NCBI GenBank assembly: GCA_965202915.1 | Contig: OZ241847.1 | Location: 2,294,001 to 2,358,000 of the forward strand | Direction: 5' to 3' | DNA: 64,000 bases | DNA from: G965202915 sp965202915 | Lineage (GTDB): Bacteria; Pseudomonadota; Gammaproteobacteria; Eutrophobiales; Eutrophobiaceae | Part shown: positions 62,401-64,000 of the stretch, piece after piece | How the letters are laid out: every line of letters starts with the position of its first letter | Numbering within the stretch: position 1 is the stretch's first letter | The notes under the pieces: model-generated | The model's database searches: none | The model's input: the letters and a program-made list of their open reading frames with translations, nothing else | Told to the model about the DNA's origin: nothing | Made by a program: the position numbers and the translations under genes

Positions 62401-62988
62401 AGTGACAGTGAAGATCTGCTGCGGGACAAACAACTCCGGCGTCTCCCGGTGATACCGGCGGATCTGATCCACGCCGAGGGCAATGGCCTCGTCCCTGCTG
62501 GCATTCTTGCACTCGATCACCAGCACGGGGATGCCGTTGATGAGAAACACGACGTCCTCCCGCGTGCCGTAGCGACCATTGTGAAAGGCCCACTCCTCGG
62601 TGATCTCATAAACATTGTTCGCCGGATCGTCATAATCGATCAGGATCAGGTCGCGCTCACGGTTCTCCTCTTGATCGAAGAACTTGCCCCGATTGCGCAG
62701 ATGCCGGACAAAATCCCGATTGCCGTAAATATCGGGGTGGAGATGGCGGAACTGTCCGAGCAAGGCGTCCCTGGCGTCGGTATAGCGCGGGTTGAACTCC
62801 CGCACCTTGGCGTCGAGCAGAGCGTCGAAGAAGAGCGAGCGGTTCCTGGCGCGGTCGGCGGGTGGGGCGTCGAGATCAAAGCCGCGCCGCTGCTCAGATT
62901 CCTCGCGGGGCACAAACGTCCAACCGATGGCCTCGGCGTATTTGAGGATGCGGGCCTGGACGGTTTTATGTTCGGAGGGGGTGGGCAT
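59401..62988 (-). CDS. hsdR: Type I restriction subunit HsdR with in-frame REP-type transposase
   Basis: The 1195-residue protein has an N-terminal nuclease (REDVVFLINGIPVLVIECKN, residues 143-162), then a helicase motor with HTQGSGKTFTM at 510-520, DEAHRTTGG, and the C-terminal HsdM-contacting region. Between WKGE (about 220) and LEAKIKSFCAIP (from 448) sits an extra 227 residues that match a REP-associated tyrosine transposase: MPNHVHVLFRP near 355-365, TLWQDEYWDRLIRSEGNFF and Tyr418 in VVEYIRENPV. HsdR without it would be about 968 residues, the usual size. Reading frame and catalytic residues are intact on both sides. HsdM and HsdS would be expected to the right of the window. Confidence 0.92.
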   Translation of the reverse strand: MPTPSEHKTVQARILKYAEAIGWTFVPREESEQRRGFDLDAPPADRARNRSLFFDALLDAKVREFNPRYTDARDALLGQFRHLHPDIYGNRDFVRHLRNRGKFFDQEENRERDLILIDYDDPANNVYEITEEWAFHNGRYGTREDVVFLINGIPVLVIECKNASRDEAIALGVDQIRRYHRETPELFVPQQIFTVTDAIGFAYGVTWNTVRRNIFDWKGERVFQPVDLDLNTDRNVRAPFFNPDAETDIHGGDLPHWQQGEAWVFVTWRLGDSLPRARLEQWKVEREIWLEHHPRPWDEQTEAEYHEGFSHELDKWLNQGSGSCVLREPGNSKVVADALRHFDGRRYELASFVVMPNHVHVLFRPLGDHVLADIVRAWKGFTAREINKRMGKTGTLWQDEYWDRLIRSEGNFFKVVEYIRENPVVAKLRVGEFVLGEENGLSSPFSGLEAKIKSFCAIPQVLAFLKDYIVFAEKDEELNKYILRQHQTGAVDAAVGRALRPERTRGLVWHTQGSGKTFTMIKTAERLFREKVADKPTILLMIDRNELEDQMLKNLAALGLGNVEHAGSIARLNRLLRNDYRGIIVTTIHKFRDMPADINTRSNIYVLIDEAHRTTGGDLGNFLMAGLPNATFLGFTGTPVDRTAYGKGTFKTFGCEDDQGYLHKYSIAESIEDGTTLPLYYQLAPNEMLVPHETLEEEFLALAEAQGVSDIEELNKILERAVNLKNFLKGEDRIHKVAEYIARHYRENVEPLGYKAFVVGVDREACAHYKDALDGFLPSEYSEVVYTGNNNDSALLKKFHLDPQKERQIRKSYCKLDQQPKILIVTEKLLTGFDAPVLYAMYLDKPMRDHTLLQAIARVNRPYENEAAQMLKPQGFILDFVGIFDNLEKALAFDSEEVNAIVKDLKLLKVLFRDKMRSKVPEYLGLIESSFDDKDVDTLVEHFRDPERRKEFFKEYKEIEMLYEIISPDAFMGPFVDDYATLSAIYDVVRKAYTNYVAVDRDFQRKTDQLVRENIGSYGVERVDGVFEINAGTIELINNTKDNKGTRIVNLVKSIEKQAEAGADLSLIPMAERARAVREKFENRQLSTTDALKSLKEQIQKHLARKQEQEEKGLDGTTYFVYRFLVDDGIDNAEVVSRRIKTAFAERPNWKDSKQSRRELRQEVTLAILSETESQERVVAMVGELFNLLERCAQI
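61651..61678. repeat. REP hairpin at the 3' end of the transposase unit
   Basis: GGAGAACGGACT and its complement give a perfect 12-bp stem with the loop GGAA (TTCC on the coding strand). Confidence 0.8.
62277..62296. repeat. REP hairpin, 5' side of the transposase unit
   Basis: CACGGACA and its complement form an eight-base stem with the loop TTCC. It lies inside the coding sequence. Confidence 0.75.
62311..62330. repeat. REP hairpin at the 5' boundary of the transposase unit
   Basis: AACGGGTT and its complement form an eight-base stem with the loop GGAA, followed by CTCCC as at the other boundary. Confidence 0.75.
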
Positions 62989-63049
62989 GGATCGCCGGGT
63001 TGGGCTCAGTTTTTGGCTGTTTTCCCAGGAATGTTACCGATCACAGGAG

Positions 63050-63069
63050 GGCGGGTTTTCCAACCCGCC
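63050..63069. repeat. REP hairpin with TTCC loop
   Basis: GGCGGGTT and its complement give an eight-base stem around TTCC, the same loop as the hairpins of the transposase unit. Confidence 0.75.
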
Positions 63070-63151
63070 AATTGACCGAGAGAATAATGATTTTTCCAAC
63101 CCGGAGTTACGTCCGGATTGTTTCTTCTGATACTTTTGGGAGTTTGCAGGT

Positions 63152-63184
63152 ATCGCGACACAATGTCGCGATTCGTGTCGCGAT
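63152..63184. repeat. REP-like hairpin (CGCG stem) with an extra right arm
   Basis: ATCGCGACA, loop CAA and TGTCGCGAT form a perfect nine-base hairpin; a further TGTCGCGAT follows at 63176. Confidence 0.75.
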
Positions 63185-63203
63185 CCGGATGGTGGAAAGG
63201 CTG

Positions 63204-63249
63204 AATCCGGACACAATGTCCGGATTCTTGTCCGGATTCCTGTCCGGAT
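63204..63249. repeat. REP-like hairpin (CCGG stem) with extra right arms
   Basis: AATCCGGACA, loop CAA and TGTCCGGATT form a ten-base hairpin; two further TGTCCGGAT-type arms follow. The layout matches the unit at 63152 with different stem bases. Confidence 0.75.
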
Positions 63250-63433
63250 GGTAGCCCAGTCGGAGGGAAGCACTGCTATTTGCCCGTTCAACTGATCGTC
63301 ACGACGCTTGCGTTGGAGCAGGGTGCACTCCGGGTGGCCGCCGCGTCGCAACTCACCGCGAAAGGCCGTACCCACCACACCGTCCGGCTTCATCAACACT
63401 GCCCCCAGCAGTGGGCTCGCTTTTCTATCATCT

Positions 63434-63518
63434 TGCGGGGGACAAGCGTCCAATCGATGGCCTCGGGGTATTTGAGGGTGCGGGCCTGGACGGTTTTGGG
63501 TTTGGTGGGGGTGGGCAT
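63434..63518 (-). pseudogene. Duplicated 5' end of hsdR
   Basis: The frame from ATG at 63518 reads MPTPTKPKTVQARTLKYPEA, then IDWTLVPRK, matching the first 28 residues of HsdR (MPTPSEHKTVQARILKYAEA, then IGWTFVPRE). It diverges and stops shortly after. It begins 18 bases after the upstream gene, so it is probably the original hsdR start, replaced by the copy at 62988. Confidence 0.65.
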
Positions 63519-63535
63519 TTGTAGAACACAGTCGG

Positions 63536-64000
63536 CTAGGTTGTGTTCCCAGGATTGTTCCAGTCAGCAGGAGGAGTCTTCCATTTGCCGCTAGGTAAGA
63601 GGGCTGGATTAGGAATCTTGGCCGTGTCCTCCGCCAAGCTTTGGTGAGGGCGCTCAACGAGTTTTCTGGGATGGATCTCCGCAAACGCAATCGAGGCTTG
63701 GGGCTGACCGTGAAAGTGGAAAATTTCACGTTCATAAGCGTTTCCAAAGGGCATGAAAAAGCTGCTTCCGCCATACTCTCCATTGTTCACCAAGATCACC
63801 CCTTGAAACATGTGGTAGTGAAGTGCCTCCGTCATCCGATCGAAGGTCCCAACATCCTTATTCAGTGCACAGATAATATAGAGATCACTTCGGGTTTTCA
63901 GGTCAGCCGCGAGGGCAATATCTGTTGCATCGTAGCAAATAGACGCTGAGAGCCTCAGCGGTCGATTCTCTTTGGAGTTTGTGTGCCATTGGTAATCAAT
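63536..64000 (-). CDS. Nitrilase-like C-terminal domain of a larger gene (partial)
   Basis: The frame is open to the right edge and ends at 63536. Visible residues fit a carbon-nitrogen hydrolase domain: LSASICYDATDIALAADLK with the catalytic Cys, then ALNKDVGTFDRM, HYHMFQGVILVNNGEYGGSS and FHGQPQASIAFAEI. I recall this arrangement from the nitrilase tail of defence reverse transcriptases (DRT, UG1/UG5-type). The RT part is outside the window, so that assignment is inference. It is transcribed towards hsdR. Confidence 0.6.
   Translation of the reverse strand: MDYQWHTNSKENRPLRLSASICYDATDIALAADLKTRSDLYIICALNKDVGTFDRMTEALHYHMFQGVILVNNGEYGGSSFFMPFGNAYEREIFHFHGQPQASIAFAEIHPRKLVERPHQSLAEDTAKIPNPALLPSGKWKTPPADWNNPGNTT

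Larger units (their letters stand above)
62989..63433. other. 445-base region upstream of hsdR rich in short hairpins
   Basis: It contains hairpins at 63050-63069, 63152-63172 and 63204-63226 and repeated half-sites. No gene is supported; the minus-strand frame through it is broken and reads the hairpins. Confidence 0.55.

Noticed and set aside
63152..63249. Possible CRISPR array
   Set aside because: Repeats are about 9-10 bases, spaced only a few bases apart, with hairpins and half-sites; no cas gene is present.
63034..63783. 249-residue minus-strand frame upstream of hsdR
   Set aside because: It runs through the REP hairpins, and its composition is not protein-like; the hsdR relic and nitrilase domain are in other frames.

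Overview
The window looks like chromosomal DNA from a gammaproteobacterium with roughly balanced GC. The evidence is the set of conserved neighbourhoods: clpS-clpA, bolA-yciI-yciB, trpS-scpA-scpB-rluB, tpiA-secG-tRNA-Leu, ppk against ppx, and radC divergent from coaBC. A gene-order match of this kind supports the class but not a genus. Isocitrate lyase, polyphosphate genes, a phasin and a hydrogenase-maturation operon suggest a metabolically flexible free-living or host-associated bacterium.

Layout. 1-4857: an operon of an Hsp70-like protein with an FHA-like tail, two membrane-anchored VWA proteins sharing one unusual N-terminal motif, and two lipoproteins. 5094-10870: a giant secreted repeat protein (P-domain, Ig-like, cadherin-like and VCBS modules, C-terminal dockerin) with a 23-base poly-C tract at its 5' end that may switch it on and off. 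11479-13544: beta-propeller protein, pgpA, lytic transglycosylase. 13563-18073: ilvD, clpA, clpS. 18360-18869: the decayed 3' end of a second dockerin gene. 19232-31489: aceA and housekeeping genes (dapE, a PP2C phosphatase, bolA, yciI, yciB, trpS, scpAB, rluB, an EndoIII-like glycosylase, tpiA, secG, tRNA-Leu).

31591-41677: a tightly packed hypF-hypC-SIS-hypD-hypE-(FmdE-like)-cooC operon converging on a tonB plus TonB-dependent receptor pair. HypA and HypB are absent from the window, so the CooC-type ATPase may handle nickel insertion, and the receptor may import the metal or its chelate; both are inferences. 42299-55069: phasin, NYN/OST-HTH protein, ppk, ppx, sixA, methyltransferase, uracil-DNA glycosylase, radC, coaBC, a MATE transporter, small ORFs and a frameshifted vapB. 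55069-64000: recQ, then an accessory and defence region with a truncated DUF262 gene, a VOC gene and its relic, a DapF homologue with both catalytic cysteines changed to serine, a YgjP-like metallopeptidase, and a type I restriction subunit HsdR that carries a complete REP-associated transposase in frame. Next come short hairpins with covarying stems, a duplicated hsdR 5' end, and the nitrilase-like C-terminus of a gene running off the window that may be a defence reverse transcriptase.

The strongest leads are the HsdR-transposase fusion with its flanking hairpins, the poly-C tract in the giant surface protein, the VWA/Hsp70-like envelope operon, and the Ser/Ser DapF homologue. All calls come from reading sequence by eye; no database search was possible.
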